Positions 9,062 to 18,248 of a DNA stretch of 25,328 nucleotides are shown here, piece after piece (the stretch's first letter is position 1; every line of letters begins with the position of its first letter). The stretch lies in contig DBPW01000020.1 of the NCBI GenBank assembly GCA_002305015.1, forward strand, positions 32,463-57,790, read 5' to 3'. Source of the stretch: Bacteroidales bacterium UBA1410 (GTDB lineage: Bacteria; Bacteroidota; Bacteroidia; Bacteroidales; Dysgonomonadaceae). Both the position numbers and the translations under genes were made by a program. Under the pieces are notes generated by a model. That model saw only the letters and a program-made list of their open reading frames with translations. It made no database searches and was not told where the DNA came from.

Positions 9062-10852
9062 ATGATGAAAAATATACTAAGATTATTAATTATTGTTCCC
9101 TTATTTGTAGCTTGTGAGGATGTATTTACGCCGGAAAAGGAAAATATAAGGGATCTGGATGCAATGTATAACGAGCCCACGTATGCTCAAGGTATTTTGG
9201 CCAATGCTTATGTTCTTCTTCCCTATTCGACATCACCCACAAGTGATGTAGCTACGGATGATGCGGTAACCAATGACATAAGCAATGATTATCTGAGAAT
9301 GGCTACAGGGTCTTGGGCCGCTAATTTTAATCCGACTTCTCAATGGCAAACTCGCAAAAATGTTATTCAATATTTGAATATATTTCTTGAGAATGCCGAT
9401 AAAGTAATTTGGAGCAAGGATGAAATTGTACGAACCATGTACAACGATCGGTTGAAGGGTGAGGCATATGGTTTACGGGCTTTGCAAATGTATTATTTGT
9501 TATTGGCACATGGGGGTTGGACAGAAGACGGACGATTATTGGGCGTACCTATCGATACGATTCCTGAGACTTCTTCATCTGATTTTAATAAACCTCGGGA
9601 TACTTTCGGAAAATGTATTCAACAACTTTATAGAGATGCACAAAGAGCTATTGAGCTCCTTCCTTTGGATTACGGCGATATTACGGATGCTCAAATTCCG
9701 GCTAAATACAGGGCGTTGGGTGTAACCGTAGCGAGTCATTATAATCGTGTAAACGGCAATCATATGCGGGGCCGTTTAACGGCACGTATTGTGGAAGCTA
9801 TACGTGCTCAGGCAGCATTGTTAGCCGCAAGCCCGGCTTATAATCAGGGTTCGGGAGTAACTTGGGAAGAGGCGGCCAATTATGCTGCTGTGGTTTTGGA
9901 TAGAATTAATGGAACTACAGGTTTAGCAGCGAATGGCGGAACGTGGTATGCGAATGTTAATGAAATTGAAAATTTGGGATCCGGGGTAGTTCCTCCTGAA
10001 ATTATTTGGAGAGGCGATATCGGGCAAAGCAATAGTTTGGAAACCGATAATTTTCCTCCTTCTTTATATGGGAGAGGGCGAATAAATCCTACACAAAATT
10101 TGGTTGATGCCTTTCCTATGGCTAATGGTTACCCTATAGATAATGGGGCAAGCGTATATGATCCTGCTAATCCGTATTCAAATAGAGATCCCCGCCTTGC
10201 AAAATATATTGTTGTAAATGAAAGTAAACAGGGACCACAGAACAGTACGATTATTACAGGGTTGTACGGAACCAACAACGATGTTCTTAATAAAGAAAGT
10301 GGTTATTCAACGCGTACAGGTTATTATTTACGTAAACTGTTGCGCCCTGATTGTAATCCCGATCCTCAATATAATACTTAACAGAAGCATTATACTGCTC
10401 GTATTCGGTACACCGAAATTTTTCTGATTTATGCTGAAGCTGCAAATGAAGCTTGGGGTCCTACAGGGAAAGGCAGCCATGCGTATTCGGCATACGATGT
10501 AATTAAAGCTATTCGTAAAAGAGCAGGTTTAGGAACCGGTAATGAGGATCCCTATCTTGAAAGCATTAAAAATGACAGGGATAAGATGCGCGAATTGATC
10601 AGAAATGAACGCCGATTGGAACTTTGTTTTGAAAATCATCGTTTTTGGGACTTGCGCCGATGGAAAGTTGAATTGAATAAATTGAATGAAACGGCTAAAG
10701 GAATGCAGATTCAGAAAAAGTCGGATGGCTTGTTGCAATATTCTCCAATTGAAGTGGAAACCAGAGTTTACAAAGATCATATGTATTATGGTCCAATACC
10801 GTATGAAGAAATTCGCAAATGGAGTCAATTGGAACAAAACAAAAATTGGTAA
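9062..10852 (+). pseudogene. xusD: SusD-like lipoprotein XusD, interrupted by an in-frame TAA
   Basis: The frame from ATG 9062 stops at TAA 10379-10381 after 439 codons, but the same frame stays open from 10382 to TAA 10850-10852. The 156 codons after the stop clearly continue the RagB/SusD family: RIRYTEIFLIYAEAANEAWG, RNERRLELCFENHRFWDLRR and the end WSQLEQNKNW. Without the stop the product would be 596 residues, normal for SusD. The N-terminus has a lipobox (LFVAC, Cys18). The break falls in YNT-stop-QKHYTARI, where one C-to-T change (CAA to TAA) would explain it. The truncated product would lack the C-terminal SusD region. It is either a nonsense pseudogene, a sequencing error or an unusual readthrough case. 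Synteny (between xusC and xusE) gives the name. Confidence 0.88.
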
Positions 10853-10882
10853 AATATTAATTAACGAATTAATTGAATACAT

Positions 10883-11917
10883 ATGAAATATTTTAATTTA
10901 TTACCCCTGATATTCATCGGAATTCTTACTTTATTCATCACAAGTTGTGAGAATCAAGAGGTTGAATTTCCCGATTTTGATTACAGTGCAGTCTATTTTG
11001 CTTACCAATATCCGGTAAGAACGATTGTGCTGGGTGAAGATATCTATGACACTTCGCTTGATAATAATCATAAATGTATGATATATGCTACAATGGGAGG
11101 AGTTTATTCAAACAAAAAACTCATTACTATTGATTTTGTTGTGGATAACTCTTTGTGTAACAATTTGTTTTTTGATGGTAATGGCACATCTCCGGTTGTT
11201 CCGATGCCATCCAATTATTATACGATGGCTTCGAACCAAATAGTTCTTGATCATAATTTACAGGGTGGGGTTGAAATTCAGCTGAATGATGCTTTTTTTG
11301 CAGATTCAAAAGCAATAGCAAATACGTATGTGATCCCTTTACAAATGAAAAAGGTCGTAAATGCCGATTCCATACTATCCGGGTTGCCGAAAGTACCTAA
11401 TCCTGTTAAATGTAATCCATCCGATTGGGATGTTCAACCCAAAGATTATGTGCTTTATTGCGTTAAATTTATCAATCAGTGGCATGGCAACTATTTACGT
11501 CGCGGAAAAGATGTTATTCGTGAAAATGGAGAGACCCGTACGAATATTCGTCACAAGCAATATGTTGAGAACGACGAGGTTTGCAACATGCGTACTCTTT
11601 CTTTACAGGCTGTTGAATTTCCCGTTAGAATAGTAAATATCAATAATGAAACAAAAACGTGTACACTTCTTCTTACTTTTGATGATAAAGATAAATGTAC
11701 CATATCTACTCTAACGGATGGTTTTACTGCGTCGGGGAATGGAGAATTTATAAAAAAAGGAGAGAAGAACAGTTGGGGAAATAAAGATCGGGATGCATTG
11801 TATTTGGATTATACTATCCAAATGAATGGGAAGACTTATGATACCAAAGATACGCTTGTGGTTCGTGACAGGGGTATTAAAATGGAAACGTTTACTCCAT
11901 TTTACAAGATTGACTAA
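10883..11917 (+). CDS. xusE: XusE-like surface glycan-binding lipoprotein
   Basis: 344-residue lipoprotein with lipobox FITSC (Cys22), followed by EFPDFDYSAVYFAYQYPVRT. Strand-rich sequence at ~25-165 resembles DUF1735, and a second domain (~185-344, with WHGNYLRRGKDVI and TLVVRDRGIKMETF) resembles the DUF5627 type found in XusE-like proteins. It has no catalytic motif that I recognise. Its place directly after the second SusD gene and before the GH10 gene is that of xusE in the known xylan operon, where such proteins are taken to be non-catalytic xylan-binding proteins on the cell surface. It starts 30 bp after the end of xusD, probably on the same transcript. Binding of xylan is inferred from context. 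Confidence 0.82.
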   Translation: MKYFNLLPLIFIGILTLFITSCENQEVEFPDFDYSAVYFAYQYPVRTIVLGEDIYDTSLDNNHKCMIYATMGGVYSNKKLITIDFVVDNSLCNNLFFDGNGTSPVVPMPSNYYTMASNQIVLDHNLQGGVEIQLNDAFFADSKAIANTYVIPLQMKKVVNADSILSGLPKVPNPVKCNPSDWDVQPKDYVLYCVKFINQWHGNYLRRGKDVIRENGETRTNIRHKQYVENDEVCNMRTLSLQAVEFPVRIVNINNETKTCTLLLTFDDKDKCTISTLTDGFTASGNGEFIKKGEKNSWGNKDRDALYLDYTIQMNGKTYDTKDTLVVRDRGIKMETFTPFYKID

Positions 11918-11937
11918 TTTATCTAAATTAAAAAAAC

Positions 11938-14112
11938 ATGAAATACTGTAAGAAGTTTTCTTTAATCGGATTCTTTTTAACACTGTTGATATCTTGTGCA
12001 GATAACACCAGACTTGAGTATGTGGTTGAAAAACCCCAAAGTCTTGCTCAACGCGAATATTTGAATGATTATGATGTATTGAAGGCCTATGTTGACCGGA
12101 CCAAAAATCCCGCTTTTAAATTAGGAGCAGGGGTATCGGTAAGTGATTTCAATGCAAAAGGATTAATGTATCGCTTGATATGTTCAAATTTCGATGAGAT
12201 GACAGCCGGTTGGGAAATGAAACATGGTGCAATAGTACAAAAAGATGGTTCTTTAAATCTTTCGAATGTAGAAAGTTTTATTGCTACAGCAAAAGAAGCA
12301 GGCATCACGATTTACGGACACACATTATGTTGGCACGCCAATCAGAATGCTAACTATTTGAATGGTTTGCTCAAACCAACTGTTATTCCCGGTGAACCGG
12401 GTTGGGATGTTATTGCTAAGCTAGATTTTGAGACTAACGATGCGTCACATTACACGTATAATCAGAATGCTATTGTGTCTTTTACGGCACAGGGTGAAGG
12501 AGCAAACGGGAAAGGAAGAGCATTGAAAATTACTAACGAGCAAGTTCGGACGAACGATTGGGATTGCCAGTTCTTTGTTACTTTCTCTCCTCCGATGGAA
12601 CTAGGAGAAAGGTATGAACTGAGCATGGATGTCCGTTCCGATGTCCCGACTACTTTTGCTACTCAGGCTCACGTAGTTCCTTATCAATATAAACATTGGG
12701 ACTTTTTTGGTTCGATTGAATCTACCACAGAATGGCGCACTTTTGTAAAACAAATCACAGTAAGTGAGCTGGTTGCAGGAACAGGAGCGATTGCATTTAA
12801 TTTGGGTAAAACGGCCACCAGTTATTATTTTGATAACATTAAACTAACGAAATATAACCCGCTTGGAAGTAGCGGACCATCCTTAGATCCGAGTATAATT
12901 ACCAATACTGATTTTGAAAATGGTATCACAGGTTGGGGGGGATGGGGAAATAACTCAACGAGGAGTCTTTCCGCTAAAGGTGAAGGTTATGGAGGAGGTT
13001 ATGCATTTACTTTTACCAATCCTTCTGTAACCAATTATTGGGGAGCACAGGTTGCTTATGACTTTTCATCACCCTTAGAGAAGGGGGCTACTTACCAATT
13101 AAATTTCAAGGTACGGGGAAGTATTCCCGGAACTATTCGCGCCGAGGTTCAATCGACTTCTGATTATTCGAGCGATAGTTTTGGAACATTTGCAATTTCA
13201 GAAGAATGGAAAGAGTACACGCTCACAACTGTAATAACGAAAGAAGATCGTAATCGTTTTGTGATAAGTTTTGGAGATTATGCCGGCACTGTTTATCTCG
13301 ATGATATTACTCTTTGTCGTGTGAATCCCCATGGAGGAGGACAAATCATCGAAAAAACCCCGGAAGAAAAAGAAGAAATCATTACGAACGAGCTGGAAAG
13401 ATGGATTTCAGGGATAATGGGAGTTTCTAAGGATTACGTAAAAGCGTGGGATGTTGTAAACGAACCCATGTCGGATTGGCCGGATCCGTCTCAATTGAAA
13501 ACCGGTATCGGGAAAACAAATTTAGCTGCCGATGAATTTTATTGGCAAGATTATCTTGGTAAGGATTATGCTGTAAAAGCCATTCAGTTTGCGCGAAAAT
13601 ACGGGAATCCCGATGATAAACTTTTTATTAATGATTATGGGTTGGAATCAGAAGATCAGAAAAAATGTTTGGGCCTTATCAGTTACGTTGAGTATGTGGA
13701 GAGCAAAGGGGTTAAAGTCGATGGCATTGGTACACAAATGCATGTTACATGCGGTGTTACCACAATGGAAGGTGTACGGAAAATGTTTCAAAATTTGGCA
13801 GCGACCGGTAAGTTGATAAAAATTTCGGAACTAGATATGGGTTACAGAATTCCGGGAACTAATGTAAATTTGAAGACAAATCAGTTAACGCAAGAACAAG
13901 AGTTGGAAATGGCTGGTTTTTATAAGGAAATTGTTAAAGCTTATTTTGAAATTATTCCGGTTAATCAACAATATGGCATTACCCATTGGAGTCCGCTTGA
14001 TAGTCCTGAGGATTCTTCGTGGAGACCAGGAGAACCCATCGGACTCTGGACTAGAAATTATGAACGCAAACACACTTATGCCGGTTTTGCAGATGGGCTG
14101 GCAGGTAAATAA
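11938..14112 (+). CDS. xyn10C: GH10 endo-beta-1,4-xylanase lipoprotein with inserted CBM pair
   Basis: Cuts the xylan backbone, most likely at the cell surface, as the protein carries a lipobox (LLISC, Cys20). The 724-residue chain is a GH10 barrel split by a ~320-residue insert: first barrel part ~35-150 (GHTLCWHANQ), then two beta-sandwich modules of the CBM4/9 type (~155-315 starting KLDFETNDASHY, and ~320-465 starting NTDFENGITGW), then the remaining barrel. The acid/base is E509 in AWDVVNEPM and the nucleophile E631 in KISELDMG. INDYGLES and GIGTQMHVT are further GH10 marks. The motif usually read TAENEMK is TAGWEMK here (W92), discussed in the findings. This domain plan is that of the Xyn10C enzymes that end the xus operon. 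A strong terminator follows 27 bp after the stop codon. Confidence 0.94.
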   Translation: MKYCKKFSLIGFFLTLLISCADNTRLEYVVEKPQSLAQREYLNDYDVLKAYVDRTKNPAFKLGAGVSVSDFNAKGLMYRLICSNFDEMTAGWEMKHGAIVQKDGSLNLSNVESFIATAKEAGITIYGHTLCWHANQNANYLNGLLKPTVIPGEPGWDVIAKLDFETNDASHYTYNQNAIVSFTAQGEGANGKGRALKITNEQVRTNDWDCQFFVTFSPPMELGERYELSMDVRSDVPTTFATQAHVVPYQYKHWDFFGSIESTTEWRTFVKQITVSELVAGTGAIAFNLGKTATSYYFDNIKLTKYNPLGSSGPSLDPSIITNTDFENGITGWGGWGNNSTRSLSAKGEGYGGGYAFTFTNPSVTNYWGAQVAYDFSSPLEKGATYQLNFKVRGSIPGTIRAEVQSTSDYSSDSFGTFAISEEWKEYTLTTVITKEDRNRFVISFGDYAGTVYLDDITLCRVNPHGGGQIIEKTPEEKEEIITNELERWISGIMGVSKDYVKAWDVVNEPMSDWPDPSQLKTGIGKTNLAADEFYWQDYLGKDYAVKAIQFARKYGNPDDKLFINDYGLESEDQKKCLGLISYVEYVESKGVKVDGIGTQMHVTCGVTTMEGVRKMFQNLAATGKLIKISELDMGYRIPGTNVNLKTNQLTQEQELEMAGFYKEIVKAYFEIIPVNQQYGITHWSPLDSPEDSSWRPGEPIGLWTRNYERKHTYAGFADGLAGK

Positions 14113-14139
14113 GATAGTTCATTAGTTGTTGCTATTCAA

Positions 14140-14180
14140 GGAACGAGGTAATTCGTTTTGAAATTATCTCGTTCCATTTT
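14140..14180 (+). terminator. Intrinsic terminator after xyn10C
   Basis: A 14-bp stem pairs 14140-14153 (GGAACGAGGTAATT) with 14162-14175 (AATTATCTCGTTCC), with one G-T wobble and an 8-nt loop, followed by ATTTT (14176-14180). The GC-rich base of the stem and the T run give a convincing rho-independent terminator that ends the xusA-xyn10C transcription unit. Confidence 0.8.
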
Positions 14181-14298
14181 ATGCTAAATGATACAATAAA
14201 AAGTATCGCTAAAAAATAAATCGATACCCTTGCTTTTTCAATTTTATTTTTTGCATGTTTAGTTGCAAAATAATTGAAAGTCAATTAAATAAATTTAT
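14181..14298 (+). promoter_or_regulatory. Probable promoter region of the GH3-GH43-esterase operon
   Basis: This stretch sits between a strong terminator and the GH3 start, so a new promoter is expected here. It contains GATAC (14190-14194), GTATCG (14203-14208) and CGATAC (14222-14227); the middle element is complementary to both others, so either of two hairpins could form. It also has the dyad TTTTGCA (14249-14255) / TGCAAAA (14264-14270). No clean TAnnTTTG box is visible. TTTG 14250-14253 with TAATTG 14271-14276, 17 bp apart, is the best weak candidate. Confidence 0.4.
14249..14270 (+). repeat. 7-bp perfect inverted repeat, operator-like
   Basis: TTTTGCA and TGCAAAA are exact reverse complements separated by 8 nt, 28 bp upstream of the GH3 start codon. 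The symmetry and place suggest a regulator-binding site, with the left half overlapping a possible -33 TTTG. No binding protein can be named from the sequence. Confidence 0.45.
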
Positions 14299-16887
14299 AT
14301 GAAAAAAGAATTATTGTTAATCGTAAGTTTTTTGTTTTCAATCGGTTTGTCGGCTCAGCAATATCCCTTTCAGAACGCAAGTTTAAGTTCGGAAGAGAGA
14401 GCAAAAGATCTGATATCACGTTTAACTCTTGAAGAGAAAGCCGCTTTATTGGTCGACGAATCGGAAGCCATACCGAGGTTAGGCATTCCTAAATTCAATT
14501 GGTGGAGTGAGGCTTTGCATGGTCTTGCCAATAACGATAGCGTGACGGTTTTCCCTGAGCCTATCGGCATGGCGGCGTCGTTTGATGATGAGTTGGTTTA
14601 CAGGATATTTACTGCAGTTTCAGATGAAACCCGAGCCAAATATCACGCAGCTAAACGGTCCGGGAAAGAAAACAGGCGTTTTTTAAGTCTTTCGGTATGG
14701 ACTCCCAACATCAATATTTTTCGTGATCCGCGTTGGGGACGAGGACAGGAAACATACGGGGAGGATCCATATTTGACTTCGAGGATGGGTACATCGGTGG
14801 TTAACGGATTACAGGGGCCATCGGATTCGAGGTACAGGAAACTGTTGGCATGTGCCAAACATTTTGCCGTTCATTCCGGTCCGGAATGGAGTCGTCATGT
14901 TTTAAACATCAATGATCTCAATCCGCGCGATCTGTATGAAACCTATCTTCCTGCTTTCAAGGTGTTGGTTCAAGATGCCGGCGTAAGGGAAGTGATGTGC
15001 GCCTATCAACGTTTGGATGATGAACCGTGTTGTGGCAGTACCCGGTTGTTGCAACGAATACTACGCGACGAGTGGGGCTTTAAATATATAGTGGTCTCAG
15101 ACTGTGGAGCCATATCGGATTTTTACACCCATCATAAGGTTTCTTCTACTCCGGTTCATGCTGCAGCAAAAGGTGTTTTAGCAGGGACAGACTTGGAGTG
15201 TGCCGGTCCTTCCTACAAATTATTGCCGGAAGCCGTAAAAAGGGATTTGGTAAAAGAAGAAGATGTGGACGAAAGTTTAAAGCGTGTTTTGATCGGTCGT
15301 TTTGATGTGGGCGATTTAGATGATGAGGAATTGGTTCCTTGGACAAAAATACCGCTATCCGTCGTTAATTGCGAATTGCACAGGAATTTGGCTTTAGAGA
15401 TGGCACGTAAATCGATGACCTTATTGCAAAACAAAAACAACATTCTTCCTTTATCGAAAAAAAGTAAAAAGATAGCCGTAATCGGGCCAAATGCTAACGA
15501 TGAACCGATGCTTTGGGGGAATTACAATGGCGTTCCGATACGTACTATTTCGATTTTAGAAGGGATTCAATCGAAGATTTCATCGGAGAGCATTTTATAT
15601 GACAAGGGATGCGATTTGGTTGAAGACAAGGTAACCCAAAGTTATTTTTCTTTCTGTTCTATTGAAGGGAAAAAAGGTTTCAAAGCAACGTATTGGAACA
15701 ATCGGGATTTTTCCGGTGAGATTGTGACGATTCAACAACTAACGGATCCGATTAAAATGACTACTGCCGGTCAATATGCTTTTGCACCCGGGGTAAATTT
15801 GGAGAATTTTTCCGCAAAATATGAAACAGAATTTATTGCACCGGCAACTGAAGAAATTGTTTTTAAAGGAGGAGCTACGGGGTATTTTGAACTATTGGTA
15901 AACGGGGAATCCCTTAAGAAATATTCCAATTGGCGGACATTGCCTTCACGAATACCTTACAGCGTAGAAAAAGGAAAAAAATACAAGATTGAGATTCGTT
16001 ATGCCCAACTCAATAATTGGCAAGCCAATATTGAATTCGACTTTGGTAAAGAGGTTGATGTGGATTACACCGAATTGATCAAAAAACTCGACGGCATTAA
16101 AACAGTCATATTCGTGGGCGGCTTATCGGGCAAATTGGAAGGGGAAGAAATGCCGGTTTCCTATCCGGGATTCAAAGGTGGTGACCGAACCCATATTGAG
16201 CTTCCTTCGGTACAACGCAATTGTTTGAAGGCTTTAAAGGAAGCGGGCAAACAAATTATTTTCGTAAACTGTTCAGGTTCTGCTATTGCATTAACCCCCG
16301 AAACAGAAACTTGCGATGCCATTTTGCAAGCATGGTATGGTGGAGAATCGGGAGGGCAAGCTGTGGCTGATGTCCTTTTCGGTGATTTCAATCCGTCAGG
16401 AAAACTACCGGTTACTTTTTACAAAAATTCCGATCAACTCAAGGATTTCGAAGATTACTCTATGCAAGGGCGTACTTATCGGTATATGGACGATGCACTT
16501 TTTCCATTTGGGTTTGGTTTGAGTTATACCACGTTTGAAATTGGAAAGGCTACTGCGGATAAAACCCAAATTAAGTCAGATGAAAGTGTACGGCTAACCA
16601 TACCCGTCAGCAATACGGGTAAACGAGAAGGGACCGAGGTAATTCAGGTGTATATCAGGAAAGTGGATGACATTGATGGTCCGCTGAAAACGTTGAAAGG
16701 TTTTAGCCGCATTCATCTAAAAGCCGGTGAAACCGGGAAAGCAGTGATCGATTTACCTCCTTCTTCCTTTGAATTTTACGATTGGAGTCAACGAAAAATG
16801 ACAATAACTTCAGGTGAATATGAAGTGTTTTATGGAAACAGTTCCGATCCAAAAGATCTCAAGTCAATTTTTGTTACTATTTCATGA
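14299..16887 (+). CDS. GH3 beta-xylosidase/beta-glucosidase with PA14 insert
   Basis: Expected to release xylose (or glucose) from the non-reducing ends of oligosaccharides. The 862-residue protein has a type I signal peptide ending near GLSAQQ (~21), so it is probably periplasmic. Domains in order: GH3 barrel (~25-340; FRDPRWGRGQETYGEDPYL, AKHFAVHSG, and nucleophile D268 in VVSDCGAI), GH3 C-terminal alpha/beta domain, interrupted by a PA14 module (~455-585, starting FKATYWNNRDFSG), then resumption with LEGEEM (E614-E617 region, probable acid/base) and YPGFKGGDRTHIELP, and an Fn3-like domain (~765-835). The xylan setting and the LEGEEM/PGFKGGDR stretch, which I associate with xylosidase-type GH3 enzymes, favour beta-xylosidase, but beta-glucosidase cannot be excluded. 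Its stop codon overlaps the next start (ATGA), so the two are probably translated together. Confidence 0.92.
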   Translation: MKKELLLIVSFLFSIGLSAQQYPFQNASLSSEERAKDLISRLTLEEKAALLVDESEAIPRLGIPKFNWWSEALHGLANNDSVTVFPEPIGMAASFDDELVYRIFTAVSDETRAKYHAAKRSGKENRRFLSLSVWTPNINIFRDPRWGRGQETYGEDPYLTSRMGTSVVNGLQGPSDSRYRKLLACAKHFAVHSGPEWSRHVLNINDLNPRDLYETYLPAFKVLVQDAGVREVMCAYQRLDDEPCCGSTRLLQRILRDEWGFKYIVVSDCGAISDFYTHHKVSSTPVHAAAKGVLAGTDLECAGPSYKLLPEAVKRDLVKEEDVDESLKRVLIGRFDVGDLDDEELVPWTKIPLSVVNCELHRNLALEMARKSMTLLQNKNNILPLSKKSKKIAVIGPNANDEPMLWGNYNGVPIRTISILEGIQSKISSESILYDKGCDLVEDKVTQSYFSFCSIEGKKGFKATYWNNRDFSGEIVTIQQLTDPIKMTTAGQYAFAPGVNLENFSAKYETEFIAPATEEIVFKGGATGYFELLVNGESLKKYSNWRTLPSRIPYSVEKGKKYKIEIRYAQLNNWQANIEFDFGKEVDVDYTELIKKLDGIKTVIFVGGLSGKLEGEEMPVSYPGFKGGDRTHIELPSVQRNCLKALKEAGKQIIFVNCSGSAIALTPETETCDAILQAWYGGESGGQAVADVLFGDFNPSGKLPVTFYKNSDQLKDFEDYSMQGRTYRYMDDALFPFGFGLSYTTFEIGKATADKTQIKSDESVRLTIPVSNTGKREGTEVIQVYIRKVDDIDGPLKTLKGFSRIHLKAGETGKAVIDLPPSSFEFYDWSQRKMTITSGEYEVFYGNSSDPKDLKSIFVTIS

Positions 16888-18230
16888 AGACAATCATTTA
16901 CTCATATTTATTTCTCGTTGGCCTGTCTCTTGCATTAGCAACAGATACGTTAGCGCAAAACCCTATTATTTGCAATCAGTTTACTGCTGATCCTTCGGCA
17001 CGGGTTTTCAATGGGAAGGTATATTTGTATCCTTCACACGACATACCGCCTGAGAGCGGAAAATGCAAGGAAAATTGGTTTTGTATGGAAGATTATCATG
17101 TTTTTTCTTCCGACAATCTGGTTGAATGGATGGATCATGGTGTTATATTAACCCAGCGAGAGGTGCCCTGGGTAGATAGTACCTCATACAGCATGTGGGC
17201 ACCTGATTGTATTGACAGAAACGGGAAGTATTATTTCTTCTTTCCTTCTCAAGCAAAGCCCGGAAATGAGAAAAGCGGTTTTAGAATTGGGGTGGCCATT
17301 TCCGAAAAACCTTATGGCCCTTTCATTCCTGAAACGAAGCCAATAGATGGTGTTAGAGGAATTGATCCCAATCCTTTTATTGATGAAGATGGGCAAGCGT
17401 ATTTATACTGGTCAGCCGGTAATATTTATGGTGCCAAACTAAAAGATAATATGCTTGAACTTGCTTCGGAACCCAAGGTTATAGAAAATCTTCCGAAGAA
17501 AGGTCTCAAAGAAGGTCCTTATCTGTTTAAAAGGAATGGGATTTACTATTTAACCTATCCGCATGTGGAAAATAAAACGGAAAGAATCGAATACGCCATA
17601 AGTGACAACCCATTAGGTCCTTTTGAAGTTAAAGGTGTAATAATGGATGAATCGCCAAACTGTTGGACTAATCATCATTCTATCATAGAATACAACTCTC
17701 AGTGGTACCTTTTTTATCATCATAATGATCTATCTCCTCATTTTGACAAGAACAGGTCAGTTAGAATTGACAGCTTATTTTTTAATGAGGACGGTACAAT
17801 TCAAAAAGTAATACCGACATTACGCGGCGTTGGAGTGACAAAAGCATCTCAAAAAATCCAGATTGACAGATATAGTGCAATAAGCAAAGAAGGTGCATCC
17901 ATTGCTTTTAACGATTCCAATAATACGTTCGAGGGATGGAAAGCTATGTTCGATAAAGCGAATGCTTGGTTAATGTACAGCAGGGTTGATTTTGGGAATA
18001 ATAAATTTAAATCGGCTATCATAAGGGCTTTTTCGAAAAATGGAAGCCTTATACAATTAACATTAAATAATGAAAAAGGACCCGTTATTTCCCATGTGAA
18101 AATCCCCAAAGGGGATACCTGGCAAACTGTTAAAGCTCCAGTTATCAGGTCGATAAAAGGTGTTCAAGATTTGGTCGTTATATTAAAAAATGACAATACG
18201 GCTGAAATTGATTGGATTAGTTTTGAATAA
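16884..18230 (+). CDS. GH43 arabinofuranosidase/xylosidase with CBM6-like tail
   Basis: 448 residues with a type I signal peptide ending near TLAQN (~25). The five-bladed GH43 propeller shows the three catalytic acids: base D36 in FTADPSAR, pKa-tuning D161 in GIDPNPF and acid E210 in LKEGPYLF. Other family marks are SMWAPDCIDRNGKYYFFFP and WTNHHSIIEYNSQWYLFYHH. Residues ~330-448 form a CBM6-like beta-sandwich (WLMYSRVDFGNN, IDWISFE). Likely removes arabinofuranosyl or xylosyl units from xylan fragments; the GH43 subfamily (1-like or 29-like) cannot be settled by eye. It overlaps the upstream GH3 by 4 bp and ends 18 bp before the triple-esterase gene, so it is part of one operon. Confidence 0.9.
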   Translation: MKTIIYSYLFLVGLSLALATDTLAQNPIICNQFTADPSARVFNGKVYLYPSHDIPPESGKCKENWFCMEDYHVFSSDNLVEWMDHGVILTQREVPWVDSTSYSMWAPDCIDRNGKYYFFFPSQAKPGNEKSGFRIGVAISEKPYGPFIPETKPIDGVRGIDPNPFIDEDGQAYLYWSAGNIYGAKLKDNMLELASEPKVIENLPKKGLKEGPYLFKRNGIYYLTYPHVENKTERIEYAISDNPLGPFEVKGVIMDESPNCWTNHHSIIEYNSQWYLFYHHNDLSPHFDKNRSVRIDSLFFNEDGTIQKVIPTLRGVGVTKASQKIQIDRYSAISKEGASIAFNDSNNTFEGWKAMFDKANAWLMYSRVDFGNNKFKSAIIRAFSKNGSLIQLTLNNEKGPVISHVKIPKGDTWQTVKAPVIRSIKGVQDLVVILKNDNTAEIDWISFE

Positions 18231-18234
18231 AATA

Positions 18235-18240
18235 GGGAGG
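18235..18240 (+). promoter_or_regulatory. Shine-Dalgarno-like GGGAGG before the triple esterase
   Basis: GGGAGG lies 8 nt before the ATG at 18249, a good distance for pairing with the 16S rRNA tail. It supports this start. The sus-type genes in the window show only A/T-rich DNA at the same place. Confidence 0.5.
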
Positions 18241-18248
18241 GTAAGAGT

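Noticed and set aside
10379..10381. Recoding of TAA as a sense codon
   Set aside because: TAA ends several other genes in the window (for example xusA, xusB and xyn10C) at the expected protein end, so a changed genetic code is not supported.
10586..10852. Separate small gene starting at ATG 10586
   Set aside because: It is in the same frame as xusD and encodes the SusD C-terminus, so it is the distal part of the interrupted gene.
10529..10882. 117-codon minus-strand reading frame over the 3' end of xusD
   Set aside because: It overlaps conserved SusD C-terminal codons and has no recognisable feature.
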